Assembly (NCBI GenBank): GCA_027382625.1 | Contig: JAJKFJ010022441.1 | Span: 1 to 64,000, forward strand | DNA length: 64,000 bases | Source of the DNA: Tetmemena sp. SeJ-2015 | Lineage: Eukaryota > Ciliophora > Spirotrichea > Sporadotrichida > Oxytrichidae | Reading direction: 5' to 3' | In this document: piece by piece, positions 21,620-33,887 of the stretch | How positions within the stretch are numbered: the first letter of the stretch is position 1 | How the letters are laid out: each line of letters starts with the position of its first letter | Position numbers and translations under genes: made by a program | Notes under the pieces: model-generated | What the model saw: only the letters and a program-made list of their open reading frames with translations | Databases searched by the model: none | Told to the model about the DNA's origin: nothing

Positions 21620-24600
21620 ATGGAATAGCTATGTGAATAAGCTGTTATTCGCAAGAACAACTTCGGAGAGTACTTCACCGACTAATACTCTCTCAGCTAT
21701 ATTCTCTCCCTCTTAGATGGCAAGGCTTTTGAAAAGCTTTACACTTTCTTCCAGCAGCCCAGACAACTAGATTCAAAACAGTTTATCAAAATTTTCCAAG
21801 ATGAGGTTAACAGGTCTAATAATCTTTTTAAGTTTAAATTTTAATATTAGGTCTGTGTGGGAAAGTGGGAATGCTGAGAACTTAATTAGCCAAGATGACT
21901 AAATATATATTCAGTCTTCAATCTTAAGTATTTATAAGATTAACTTATCTTGGAGCTGTTTAACTAGATATAAGCTTAGATAGATTTCTAAGTCACACAA
22001 AGCCTCTAACAAGGAAGCATCGGAGGAAATCTTGAGACGCAACAGCATAACAAGCAAAGAGATAGCAACTGACAAATAAGTCTCTTGAAAGCTTAAAAGG
22101 CTAAAATCCCCAAAAAACAGAAAAAAGACTTATCCTATCGATTGGAGAGTCATATCTGATGAGATCATGAGCAATTGTAAATAGTTTCTATTAATGAGCA
22201 TGGTCGAGGATAACGTGACTAGCAAAATTTTAAGTACCAGCTTCAGCAGATAAAGCAATCCAGAAATAGAAGAAAAGTGGCTGATTTAATAACCAAAATG
22301 GAGACTAATTTTCCTCGTATTTTTGACTAAGATTCAGCGATAGACAAAAGAAAGCATAAATATGGAATTGCAAAAGCAGTTTTCTCTCGCAACGTAGATA
22401 GAATAATTTGCTTGGATCAACAGAGTGATGAAATTTTCATGTATGATAGCCATCTCAATATCGATTTCAAGACTCGAATAAGTGGCAAGGCTAATTTAGA
22501 TAGTGGGCATGTCTTTGATACTGTTTTCTTAGGATTTGATATCTCAGAAAGGGATCGTAGAGTGGGCACTGTGATGCGTGATTATACAATATGCTTTTGG
22601 GACTACAGAGAGATGTTTAAGTTTGAATCAAATATAAACTACAATCTCGAAGAAATTCAGATTAAGATTTGGTTTCTCGAGCACTCAACATTTGGTTCCG
22701 CAACAAGTAAAACTCTTTTGTGGCTTTAAAATTCATTCCAACCATTAAGGAAAATTCTAAAAAAAATTGCTTTATCGTGGTTAAAATAAAAATTTTTAAC
22801 ATTCAATGTCAAAAAGGATTTATTTTATTTTAAAATTAAAAAATTTAATTTCATTTCATTAATTTCACATAATAATGATTAGAGGATTTATACTGAGCCT
22901 TATTTTTATTATATACTGCTTGCTTCAACACTAAGATAAAATTTTGGTTGTGTGAATCGCCATACGAATGCACCGATATGGGAGTCCTGGATGCTCATGA
23001 ACATATGATTACTTCAATAGTTCTGATTGAAGAAACAAATTAGCTTATTTCAGCAGATGAGATGTCAAACATAAAGAGCTGGGATCTTAACTCTTGCCAA
23101 GTTATTTAGACTTTTACCTTTGCTCAGTAAGATTATATCCAAAGATTAAATTAAACTTTTAGTAACATAAATGTACAGGGCCTCAAAGTAATTGATCCAT
23201 TCAAGTTTTTTGTGGTGTCCTCTCGAATATACTTATTCAACTTCAAGCTTGAAAACAGGATAGAAATGGGAAGTAACCATTTTTCATAAAAGCAGATAGA
23301 GACTGAGGAAAATCTAGAGCTCGTTGATTTATACTACAATTTATCCAATAAAATGTTTATCGTTTCTACCAAATAAGGTAAGTGTTGCTTTTTTTAACTT
23401 TATTTATTAGATATAAGATTGATAGACGGAGATACAGGTTAAACTACAAAGCTATACTCAAATATTTCTTAAATTCAAACTTAGATAACATGCATGGTCA
23501 TTGACAAAACTCTTAAGCATTTTATCATCGGAGACGTCTATGGGAAAATAGATGCGTTCGGAGTAATAAACGGTAAAAAATCTTCATCTATTGAAGCTAA
23601 AATATTTTATCTTTCTCCCTAATTTCACACAAGAATGAAATCTCTTTCTTGAAAGTGATTGAAAGCTAATCCCTCAACTGGCTTCTCTCTTATTCATAAA
23701 TGGAGAATGTTTTCATGGTTTAGAGCTTGGATAAGCCTGGTAATTTGGTAAGACTGCTTAGGAATCCAACTGGTGCTCATTATGAAAACGATAAAAAGCC
23801 AGATGAAGTAATTTGCATTGATACTTTGTCAACCTTTGTAGCTTTTATTACTTAAAAAAGAGTTTTCGTTTGGGACCTACTACAAATGAAGTTCCAAACC
23901 TTTATAAATGTCCTCGATGATGAGTTTATTGTGAAGGGAAGTTTCCTTGCTACAGCGCAGAAATTAATGATCTTGAGTCTCGATAACGGTAAAATTTTGC
24001 TTTACAAACTTAACTCCAGCTTGCAGCCAAGCTTTATTCTCTCCATGTAAGATATGAATTTATCAAATAATTTTTTTTCAGTTTCTCTTTGAACCTATTA
24101 CAATACGCAACTGCTTTTGAGTCAGAGGATTAATTTTTGATGATGGGTCTAAACACTGGTGAAATTTAACAATATGTAAGCGAAAAAGTAGGCAATTCAC
24201 ATAAGCAAAGCTTGACTAAAAAAATCTCAAGTATTGCCTCCACTGGAGTCTCTAGCGAATAGGATAAATATCAAGAGAAAAATGGAATATACATCATTCC
24301 ACAAAGTGTCTATCTCAAGAATTAATTCTAAGGAAGGGATAATATCGAAGATTCTGGCTTCAAACTTGTTGACACAAAGATAGCTTTTGATATGGTAATT
24401 CATTTTATTTCCTCTTAATTTATCTGTAGCCTATTCTTAAAATATAAATGATAAAGATTAAGGAACGAAGCTACTTCGTAGTGTTTTCGATGCGCCCAAT
24501 TTTCAAGATCTTCCTAACGGAGAGTTTTCAGCAAATCATCCATCTTTCCTTAAAAATGCCTTATCCATTGTAATGGGATTTGCATATAGGCTCAGACAAT

Positions 24601-27275
24601 AAGAGGATTGGCAATATAAAAAACATGGTCAGCCAGCTTAGTTAAGAGTAGCTAGAATTTTATGCTCAAAGGTTCCAAATCCTAGTTGAGAAGGAGGACT
24701 ACAAAAATCCAATTATATTACAGGATGCGTTTAGAAGATTCATTCAACACAACATTTATGAGTAAATGTAAAGGAGGACGAACAATGTTAAAAAACTGTA
24801 AAACATGAATGAGGAGCAAATAAAGCAAGAAAAAATTATCGAAGATTTAGATCGAGATGAAATTTTCAGAAGACTGAAAGAGTAAAATAACTCCTACTTT
24901 TGCTTTATATATATATTCTATATTCATAAGAGTAATTTAGCCAGATTAGAGATACTCCTGAAAGTGTTGGAGAATACTAACGACTTAGGGCAAAGTATGA
25001 CTAAAATGTTATCGACAAGAGAATATTTAGCAAATTCCCAAGTTTATTGAGCTGGAACAACGTAGATATCTTAGAATTAGAAAGAGAAGGAGATGATGAT
25101 AAGATAGACAGATATATGTCTTTCATTAAAGAATTCGTGAAAAATAATCCTGAACCCTCAGTAAAAGGAAAATCTTAAGGAAACGAGAGAGTAATACAGA
25201 AAAACTTAGCAAGAAGTTTATCTTTATTTATTTAGTATATTATATGTTCATAACTAGGCTTTAATATGGCTTAGAAATTGCCATTTACCCCGTTTTCTAG
25301 TAAACTTAAGAGTCCTATTAAAAGTAAATAAGTTACTCCCTCTTTGGTTGAAAAGCTGAGTCATGAAGAAAATAAAGATAATCAAAGTGTTGAAAGGCTT
25401 TCTAATTCTAAACTTATTTTAAATTGGATAGATTATTACGAAAAAAGAGACGCCTAGAAATAAAATAATCATATTGAATCTTCGAGTCAAGAGTAAAATA
25501 ACCCCCTTCTTAAAACAATTAATATTTAATTGTGTTCTTGAGAAACGGAATAACAGTTGTTCTTAGCTGTAAAGGACTCTTGATCATCGAAAATTTCGCC
25601 ACACTTATATTTATAATTAATTTAAGACTTTAGAAGATATAAGGCAATCACTGGCTAACTCAAGAAAAATGAGCCTCAAAGAATTCTTCAAAAACAAACT
25701 AAATAATCTATAGTATGATTCAAGTACGTAGAATGTTAAAAATAAACAAACTTAATAAAACTCTGAAAGTAATTAAAAGAGGACCAAGGCTAATTAGAAA
25801 GAATCAAGCCCTAAAATTTCCATTTTCCCTATTGATGAACTTATAAGCATGGATAAATTTGGATAATCTAAATCTTTGAGTGTAAAAGATATCTTTAAGA
25901 GTTCAAGATAATTTTAAGAGGCAGAACATGTAGAAACCACTGATAAATAGCTTAACATTGATTCTGTAAAGAAAAGATTTACTAAAAAGTAGGAAAATAA
26001 TCGCGATATGATATCTTTGAAACCTCTATCACCTTAAGCCTCTGTTTAAAGTACCAAGCCTACTACAGCTATGGGAGTGCCTTTGTCGAGAGATGCCTTC
26101 TCTTTAAGAGGTATTTCGTCTTAGAGATAAACTCACAGAGACAAAGCTTTAATATCTCGAGATTCCTTAAACAGTAACTAAAGGGACTATCAAGATATCA
26201 ACACACCCTTGTCATCAATTAATCTGAAGGGTACTTATAAATTGTAAACTAAACTTTAATAACGAACTCTAATGCCCTCAAATAAGCTAAAAAATTATAA
26301 AATATTTCTTTTCATTAAGAATAAAATATTATTCTTTCAAGTTCTTATATAATTTAGGAAAGGAAAATTTTTTTAACTACAATTTTAAATTATCCTGTAT
26401 AAATTTAAAAAATATGAAAATAGAAATTTATAATTACGATTTATTTTAAATACATACTCAATGGTACCCCCTGAATAATCTTAGAGCTCATAAGGATTAA
26501 AAAATTCCCCCTAAGATACCATCTGTCGTGAAAAGTAGAGAGTCTTTTTCAACTGTAAGCTTTAAATAAAGTGACATGAATAATGGAGCAGGCTTTTTCA
26601 CATCCCGCAGAATTGCCACAGATAACTAAGCTTTCACTTTCAGAATATCTGAACTGCAGTAAGAAAATGTGAAGGTAAATAGATTTGAACTGCAAGAGGA
26701 TCTGCAATCTATATCTAGCTAAGATAAGTAAGCTGTTCGCACTTTAGATAGACGGAGCTAAACTAAGGCTTTATCCTCGAAGTTTCTTTCTCCCTTATTA
26801 AAATAAAAACTGTCCACTCAAGCTTCAAGCCAAATACAAAAATAATGGCTTTATATTTGAAATCTAGCAGACAGATTAAGACTAAACACTAGAGAGAACA
26901 TTGCAAGAACAGTCTACCTAATCAGGAGCTAATATCAATCTATTGCCCACTGATATTGTTCAATAAAATGCATTAAGTCCTATTTCAAACTTAGAAAAAG
27001 ATCATAAGAAGAACAGAGCAATTTTAGGAAGAAATATTTCTTCAAATGGAAGAATCCTTAATAAAGTATTTGCTACAAATTTTCACTTCTTAACGTAAGA
27101 CTAGCCTCATACCTCAAGTTAGTCTAAACTTTAAAATGCTTTTGAAAGTACAATTAGTGATTGGAGCTTTATTGGAAGACAATAAAATGGAAATAAGAAT
27201 CATCTTTATTCTAATTTAATAGGTGAGAGTCTTGCAAGTGCAAGAATAAGAATAAACACTTATAAAAATATTTGA
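21620..27275 (+). CDS. large WD-repeat protein, WDR49/WDR64 (CFAP337)-like
   Basis: Start ATG 21620 (MEQLCEQAVIRKNNFGEYFT), divergent from the DNAJB13-like gene. The first 250 residues are helical and may hold degenerate EF-hands; then WD-repeat blades run from about 22330 to 24500 (YGIAKAVFSRNVDRIICLD, DYTICFWDYREMF, KFWLCESPYECTDMGVLDAH, LISADEMSNIKSWDLNSC, DIRLIDGDTGQTTKLYSN, FIIGDVYGKIDAFGVING, KRVFVWDLLQMKFQTF, LLYKLNSSLQPSFILS). N-terminal region plus a double WD propeller suits WDR49/WDR64, an axonemal family. One 218-bp IES with pointer ACT (22712/22930) was resolved; introns and further IESs occur (for example after STKQ at about 23375). From about 25000 the sequence turns into Ser/Lys/Gln-rich low complexity, with a possible stop near 25530. 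The part 25600-27275 could be a second gene. Confidence 0.7.
22712..22932. other. IES, 218 bp, pointer ACT
   Basis: ACT at 22712-22714 and 22930-22932. The interval is much more AT-rich than its flanks and not protein-like. Excision joins FGSATSKT to KIKFWLCESPYE in one frame. Confidence 0.8.
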
Positions 27276-27359
27276 TGTTACAATCTATTCGCTTTTCAAA
27301 AATTATCAATTGCTTTCATGTGAAATAATTAGCATACAAATAATTTATGAAATCCTAAT

Positions 27360-30171
27360 TCATACTTGAAGGTTAACAATTTTATTGTTTATAGTTGGGA
27401 AGAAGTTACCATAGTTAGTTCTCTGTACTTTATTTTATTGGTTGATATTTGAGACTTGAGTCTCATTTATGACATTAAAAATGTCCTCATTTGACAATTT
27501 CTTACTTTTTATTCTGGCAGCTTGTGACCTATTCTGATAAGCATTCTATTGTTGCTTTTCAATCATAATTAAAATATGAAGATGAGTCAATTCTTTTGAG
27601 AATGTTCTTCTGGGCATATTTATTTATAAGCAGCTTCTGATATGCTAATTCATTTTATATTATTTTGTTTTACTAGCTTAACTTCTGCTTTCATAATTTC
27701 TTCCTGATTTAAAATGAAAGTTTAATAAGAAGATTGATGGTTATTTAAGATCGAGACGGACTAGCAATCTCTGTGCTCTCTAAACTTTATTATAATTTAT
27801 AAATCGATCATTTTATTTTTGAAACATAATTTACTTATTTATTTAATAAATTATGTGCTTTTACATTTGAAATTAGCTTATTTTCTTAAAACTAAAATGT
27901 AGCATTTAAATTAATCTAGTTTACATCATCTAAAAATTAGAGATATCTTAGTGAAGTTTTTCTAATTTGTGAATAGCCGGTTGCGAGCCACTTATTGTCT
28001 AATTTACTTTAGTTCTGATCTGCATGGATGCTTTTCTCTTTTAGAAATTTGAGAAAATACTTTCCTAATTTTAAGATTCTTCTCCGTTGCTTACTGTGAT
28101 GTTATTTCTATTTGGATTAATCAAATTAAGAGATAAGTTCTACCCTTCTAAAACGAACAAAAATTATAACTTACAGTAGAACTGCTTGCTTAGATTTCTC
28201 TTTCTTTTTTTATTCTTCAATTTTTATTCCATCCAAGGTTTTATGTTACTTCAACTAAAATTATAAAACTGTTCGTTGAATTTTTCTAAAGATATGTAGC
28301 TTTTTTCATTAGGTGCTTAAGACGTTGCTATACTACTTGCGCTTTAAATCACTTCAAGAATCTAAGTTGGGGAGTGAGCATTTGTAGAATGCAAAGTAGA
28401 TGGGTTAAACAAACTAGGAAACTAAATTTAGTTACTGCTTGTCAATCCTTAAATCTCACTCTTCCCAAATTAATTTGATCCCTAGTTTATGAAGCTATCA
28501 CTATTAAAGTTTAATTAAATATTTCTCGTTGATAGATTTTAGCTATTAAGATTTTTACTGTAAAATTAGTTGCTATAGTGGCTCACATTTCCAGATAGTT
28601 GTGCTGTAAGAGAGACCTTGTTTCCCTTCGCTATCTAAGGGGTTGTTACTGGGGTCATTTTAATAATTTCCTTTTACTAGAACACATGCTCTCCTTAAAT
28701 TAAGTTCTTTCCTTTCCTAATGTTATTTAAAGGTACCTTCATAGATGCTACATAAAAATATTTAAACTAGTTTTAAATCCACTAATCTTATCGTCTCTTT
28801 ATCAATCTTCTCAAATTCTCTTAGACCAAGTTTCAACTTTCAAGATCTCATTCTCTTTTTAAGCTACAGATGATAATCCGCTCATGTTCTCATAATATTT
28901 ATGGGCATCATTCTAAAGGCCGTCTTCTTATTTGATATTCACAATAGTTTCTAGGAGGGAATCATCTTACGATCGACTATTTAAAATCTCAGATTAGTTT
29001 AAGTACTATTTCTGATTCTCATGAGAGTGAAATTTTCTAATATGTCCATTGGATTTCTCTCTTTAGTTTAAGCTGTTCTGTTCCTCATTTATTGTTTACA
29101 TTCTCCTCTTTTTAGGAGACAAGGAGATATGATAGCTGAGTGCATTTTTATAAGCAGGATTGAGATTATGCTTTACAGAAAAATAGTTCTTTAACTTATA
29201 AACAGACTCTTGATTATCAGCCTAACTATCCAACTTTAGAAGAGGAAGAATAGAACTCTTTCCTATTTTATCTTCTATTTAGTCCGTAGGTATCAACCCA
29301 GAGGGAGAATTAGAGGTTTATCTTTTCTGAATGCTATCTTCATGAGAGTACTTACTTAACCTGCTCTTTTATTTGAAGTCCAATACGTAGTTATAAATCT
29401 TGCGAGAATTTGATGGCCTCTCCTTGCTCTTATTTGATAGCTATTGGATGCTTTAATAATTTTCAATAGCATTGGAAATCCTTAAATCCACGTTCCCAGA
29501 ATCCTTTTCAAAATGAGGTTATATTTGGTTGGCTTTGATAGGTTATAGCTGGGGAAAATTCGTGTGCTTGAGTTTCAAAGTTTGCAAGCTGAGCTTATTA
29601 TTTTGCTCTTAACTCCTTCTGACGTCGACTGCATTTGACAGGTTGATGCTACTGAGCTATATGGTACTCATATTAAATGAGGAATCTTCGATTTAGCTTT
29701 CACCTTGAATTTGAGAAGAGTCTTGAATCTATTATAATAAGATATAGAGTAGAATCAGGTCTTTTGTGAGAAGAAGCTTTTAAATTTGTCTGCCCCTAAA
29801 TGGAGAGTGTGCAGTAAGCTGAAAATTTTGCTGATTTAGGTTTGATATCTTCAATTATAGTTGCGAATCCTATCTTTGTGCGACTTGTTGCTACCTACTG
29901 TTCTCTGACCAGGAATTGAAGTCGTCTTATTCATTCTGCTCTCTTTCTCCATCAATTTTATAGTTTTCTAACTAACTTTAAATAGACTAAACTTGACTTT
30001 CTATTAGAGAGAGTGTAGTTATTCTACGGAGACAGATTATAAGGATTTTGTAGCTGCCTCTGGAGGAAGGGTTAGGTTAAGATGGTGGATTATATCTGAG
30101 TTTTACTCCAATGAGGAGTGGTGGCGAGCGAGGGGTGAAAAATAAGTGGAGGAAGTATTACTTTAAGGCAT
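27360..30171 (-). CDS. low-complexity protein, unknown function
   Basis: Likely start ATG 30169-30171 (MPQSNTSSTYFSPLARHHSS). The body is rich in Ser, Asn, Gln and Lys with no domain I recognise (for example KEESN-type runs, KSRLSKYSHEDSIQKRQTSN, SLSPKKRRMQTINEEQNSLN, NPSTLHSTNAHSPTQILEV). The C-terminal part is helical (FSKELTHLHILIMIEKQQQN, AARIKSKKLSNEDIFNVIN) and stops at TGA 27360-27362. Frame changes about every 150-300 bp point to several IESs or introns, none placed with confidence. It converges on the WD-repeat gene. Confidence 0.55.
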
Positions 30172-30755
30172 TTTATTTATTCAGGAGCTCTTCACTTTAA
30201 TTTACTATTTTAGATTCTCAGGTTTAGATTGGCTTTCAGAAAATTTATTTTTCCTATGCAATTTTAAAGATAATTCTTACTATAAATTGGTCATATTTTA
30301 TGTAAGTTTGAGCGTTTTAAGAAACCTAATTTTCCATTCTACTATATCAAGAAGAGTATGGTTTAGAATAAAATTTTATTTTGCAAGCCAAAATATTTCA
30401 TTTTTACAATACTGTCTCAGGACTCAAAAGATTCATGATTAAGTACAAGCAAAAAATAAATTATACTGTACTCAATTTAAAAATTCCTTTGATTATTAGA
30501 AAATTAAAAAATCTTTGTTCGTTTTCAATATAACTTTAAATAAAGTCAAAGTTTCTTATCGCTTATTTATGTTTTATCTAAAGCTAAAAATTTTTAAATT
30601 TGAATCTGAAAAGGCCTATGAATAAATTATGAATATAAATAAATCTCTGGGCAGCAGAACTTCTGGTAGAGATATGAAAACATGAAGAAGCTTGGATATG
30701 ATTTCGTGAACAAGAATGAAAAAACTGTGAGTGCCATAGAGTGCTGGAATCTCTT
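30172..30755. other. AT-rich spacer
   Basis: Strongly AT-rich with no protein-like frame and no repeat or RNA gene that I can see. Probably intergenic germline spacer. Confidence 0.5.
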
Positions 30756-31041
30756 TTCAAAGCTTGTCTCTTTCATATACTTATCTCTAATTTCTACAGG
30801 AATGAATTTAAAATAAGCATTATTTACCTAAGATTGACAGTGGAAATAAAGTAAGATGCGACAATATTTATCGGCCCCTGTCAAAATCTTTATTCATCTA
30901 TTGCTTTTAATATTCTTTGACAATTTTATGCTTAAAGTAGTTGGCTAGGAATACTTCAGCTTGCTTTTAGATTCCCTGAAATTCCTCATTTTTGTTCTTA
31001 TCACCAAGTTTACTACTGTCTAATTAAATTTTAACCAGCAT
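30756..31041 (-). CDS. small protein, unknown
   Basis: From ATG 31039-31041 (MLVKIQLDSSKLGDKNKNEE) a helical, Lys-rich frame continues as FQGIQKQAEVFLANYFKHKI and VKEYQKQQMNKDFDRG. After about residue 55 the reading is less certain and an IES or intron is likely (near 30870). The end at 30756 is simply the next TGA. No family recognised. Confidence 0.4.
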
Positions 31042-31369
31042 AATTATTGTTCATTAAAAATTTATTTTAATAAAATTAATTCATTCGATCAATACTTTTA
31101 TTAGCAAAATTTCAGAAGGGGAAAAGCTATATATCTTCTTTTTATTAATTATTTAAACGAAGATCATATTATTATTCTCTTTCGATTTGATGAAAGTAAT
31201 TTAGACTTAAAGGCTACTTTCACTCTCATATTAAAAGGTTCTTCAGATAATAAAGAAGAAAATTTATAAAAATAATAAAACAAACTTTAAATTTGACATA
31301 TAAAAGATATGTATATTCCCCTTATTCGCATTTTAATTCTGCCACCCATCTTCTCTCGTTAAATTCTTA
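31042..31369. other. AT-rich spacer
   Basis: Very AT-rich; no gene supported. The 3' end of the minus-strand gene at 31370-32529 may reach into it. Confidence 0.4.
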
Positions 31370-32529
31370 AAATAATTATGATATTTAATTCCTTGAGTAC
31401 ACTATCAATTTGTTTCTGATTATCCGGATTTAATGAAGCAGCGTTCTTTATAAATCTTTCCGCTCTTGAAAATGAAAGCAAAAGGTTGGTCTCATACTCA
31501 TACTCATTTTTAGGCTAATAAGTTATTCTGTTTATCATTTATTGAACAAGCCCCTCTTCTTTTATTCTATGATTTTATCCTAAATCTTAGGTAGAAATTT
31601 CATAAGTCTCTTTACTAGTTACATTAGAATTTAGATCTGAATTATCTTTTGGCTCTTATTGCTTTTAAGAAGATTTCATTCTCTCTGCTAACTTTAATTA
31701 TATTTTGTCTTTTGAATAAATATTTTATTTGCTTTCTCTTTATAATTGATATAAAGCATTTGAGATACCTTTTAAAAAAATACGACGAAAATATCTCAAA
31801 TTAAATTGACTTGGATTCTTAATATGAGGCTTAAATTATTTTGATAAAAGGAAATGCTCATTTTTCCTCAGGCTTGGAGGTTGATTACTTGCTAAACTAT
31901 AGCCGAAGATTCAACTCCTTGATGAATGGCGAGTAAAGATAATAAAGATGTTTTAAAAGCTCAGGACAAATATAGTAAGAAGAGAGAGCAACATATCCAA
32001 CCATTCTCAGAGACAAGCTAGTTCTCCAAAAGATAGCTAAAGTAGCAATTTCAGCTGCTCTGAATCTTTAAGGAAAGTCCAGGGCTTCATGCATTTGTCT
32101 TCTGAAGCCTATAAAATTTAATCAGATGATGCCATCTTGGTGCAATGAAAGGATAATTTAGTGGCACTTACTTATGAGTTTACTAGGGAAAAATGTGAGC
32201 CAATAGTAGGCATCATGAAGCTTAGGATCTTGAGTTTTTAAATTCTTAGCGAGTTTATGTGAAAGAGTAGCCATTCCTTAGTTAAGTGTGTGCTCATATT
32301 CTTCATAATTCTTTGGAGCATACAGAGCCATTTTCCACAAGGAATCAACTCCTTTAGAAATATTGTCCTTTATTTCTGGACTTATTTCAAATTGAATATT
32401 GACCTAGCTGTTTGTATTTAGTTGAGAAGACTGTTAATTGGGTGGTTGTAATTCCACAGGAGATTAAGCTCTCAGATCTTGATTAACTTGATTTTCGATA
32501 GCTTTTAACTGTTGTTTGCTGGGGTCCAT
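31370..32529 (-). CDS. helical protein, unknown
   Basis: Start ATG 32527-32529 (MDPSKQQLKAIENQVNQDLR), then a Gln/Pro-rich linker and SKGVDSLWKMALYAPKNYEE, YEHTLNQGMATLSHKLAKNL and DAYYWLTFFPSKLI. After a probable IES or intron near 32140 comes a hydrophobic stretch (FWRTSLSLRMVGYVALSS), and after another the segment EYEYETNLLLSFSRAERFIK, NAASLNPDNQKQIDSVLKEL. Two or three spliced pieces seem to make one protein of about 300 residues. No family recognised and the 3' end is uncertain. Confidence 0.5.
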
Positions 32530-32862
32530 TTAGAAAGATAAACTTTTAACTTTCAATATGATCGGTTTTCTTAATTTTATTATATCTTTATCTTAGACTT
32601 ACTTATTTTTAAAGGAAAATTAAAAATTTAGGGAGTTTAGGGGACTGTTTTGAATATATTTTTATTAAGAAGTATATTTATCTAGTTAAACAAATTATTC
32701 ACATTTCCTCCTCTTTGAGTGTTTTAATTTGATTCCTTGAATGAAGATATAAACTTTCTTCTTATTTATATTTTATCCCATTTTATGTTGAAAATCTAAT
32801 CTTTTTGAAAACGAAATTAATGCTATATCCAAACACAATCTGAAGAGAATGTTTGCTCTTCT

Positions 32863-33701
32863 TCATTTAGATTGCTTTTAAAGTTCGTCCTTGAGCTACT
32901 ACATCTCCAAATCTATCTGCTGCTAAAGCTTTCTCAAATTTTCTTCAGCCTCCTAAAGCAAATTAATTAAGTTATAATAACTTACATCTCTAGGCTTAAT
33001 TTTGGAGAGAAGACTCTTCTTAGGCTTTACATTTACTTCCTCAACTGGGCCATCAAAGTGCTCTATTCTCTCACTCTTCGTCAACTCACCTTCATAGGGA
33101 GGCTGCAAATACTTCAACTATGCAATAGCAGATAAATTGCCAGGGCATATCAACCAATTGAAGAAAACGAAGGAGTAAAATGTGCTTCGTAGCTTTCTTC
33201 TTCTCGCAACTAAATTCAAACATTCTTAACTTAAAAGTTTGCTTACTTATGAAAGTTAACAGTGAAAGAAATTGAGTCACTCTGAATCTGGTGGTATAGC
33301 TATAGCTTTCGTTGAAATTTTATCTCCATTCTAAAGACATGAAAAATGATTAATCCTTACAATAGAGACTCTTGAGGATCCCATCACTCTGAGAAATACT
33401 AGTACTAAGCACAGAGATTTAGGAATAAGTATTTATTCCAGTCCAGTTATGGATCTACACAAGAGTCTTGAGCTTTAAGGCATCAATATTCCCTTGCATC
33501 TCAGAAAAATCTCGAGGGCCAGAGAAAAATATTTTCCAAAGTAAAGTTTTGTAAGGCTTATGCTACAGTGTCAAGGCAAGAGCATGCTACTCCTAGTGAT
33601 CAAGCAGATTAACTCTAAATGGTAAGCAATAAAGAATAAAGATACTGAGAATCTGCTTTCATTTCTTAGTTTTAAAGTAGTGATTCCTTTTTGTCGGACA
33701 T
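32863..33701 (-). CDS. protein of unknown function
   Basis: Start ATG 33699-33701 (MSDKKESLLQNQEMKADSQY). After a probable intron or IES the sequence reads LLDHQEQHALALTLQHKPYK, TLLWKIFFSGPRDFSEMQGN and TLVQIHNWTGINTYSQISVL. Then comes a hydrophobic stretch (RSTFYSFVFFNWLICPGNLS), YLQPPYEGELTKSERIEHFD, and a coiled-coil tail (LLQEAEENLRKLQQQIDLEM) to TGA 32863-32865. The coil suggests an oligomeric protein. I do not recognise the family. At least two frame changes (near 33600 and 33330) need IESs or introns. Confidence 0.5.
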
Positions 33702-33887
33702 TTGAGTTTTAATTAGTGGCCTCAAACAATTAATTTTACAAGACTTAAGATTAACCCCTTTCAAAAGATTTGTCTTGAACTACTTTGGATTCTTCTGTAA
33801 TAAGATATATGATATAATAAACATTAAGGGAGGTGGTCTATCTGAATATAGTCACGATATAATATTTTTATAATTAATAAAGTAGAT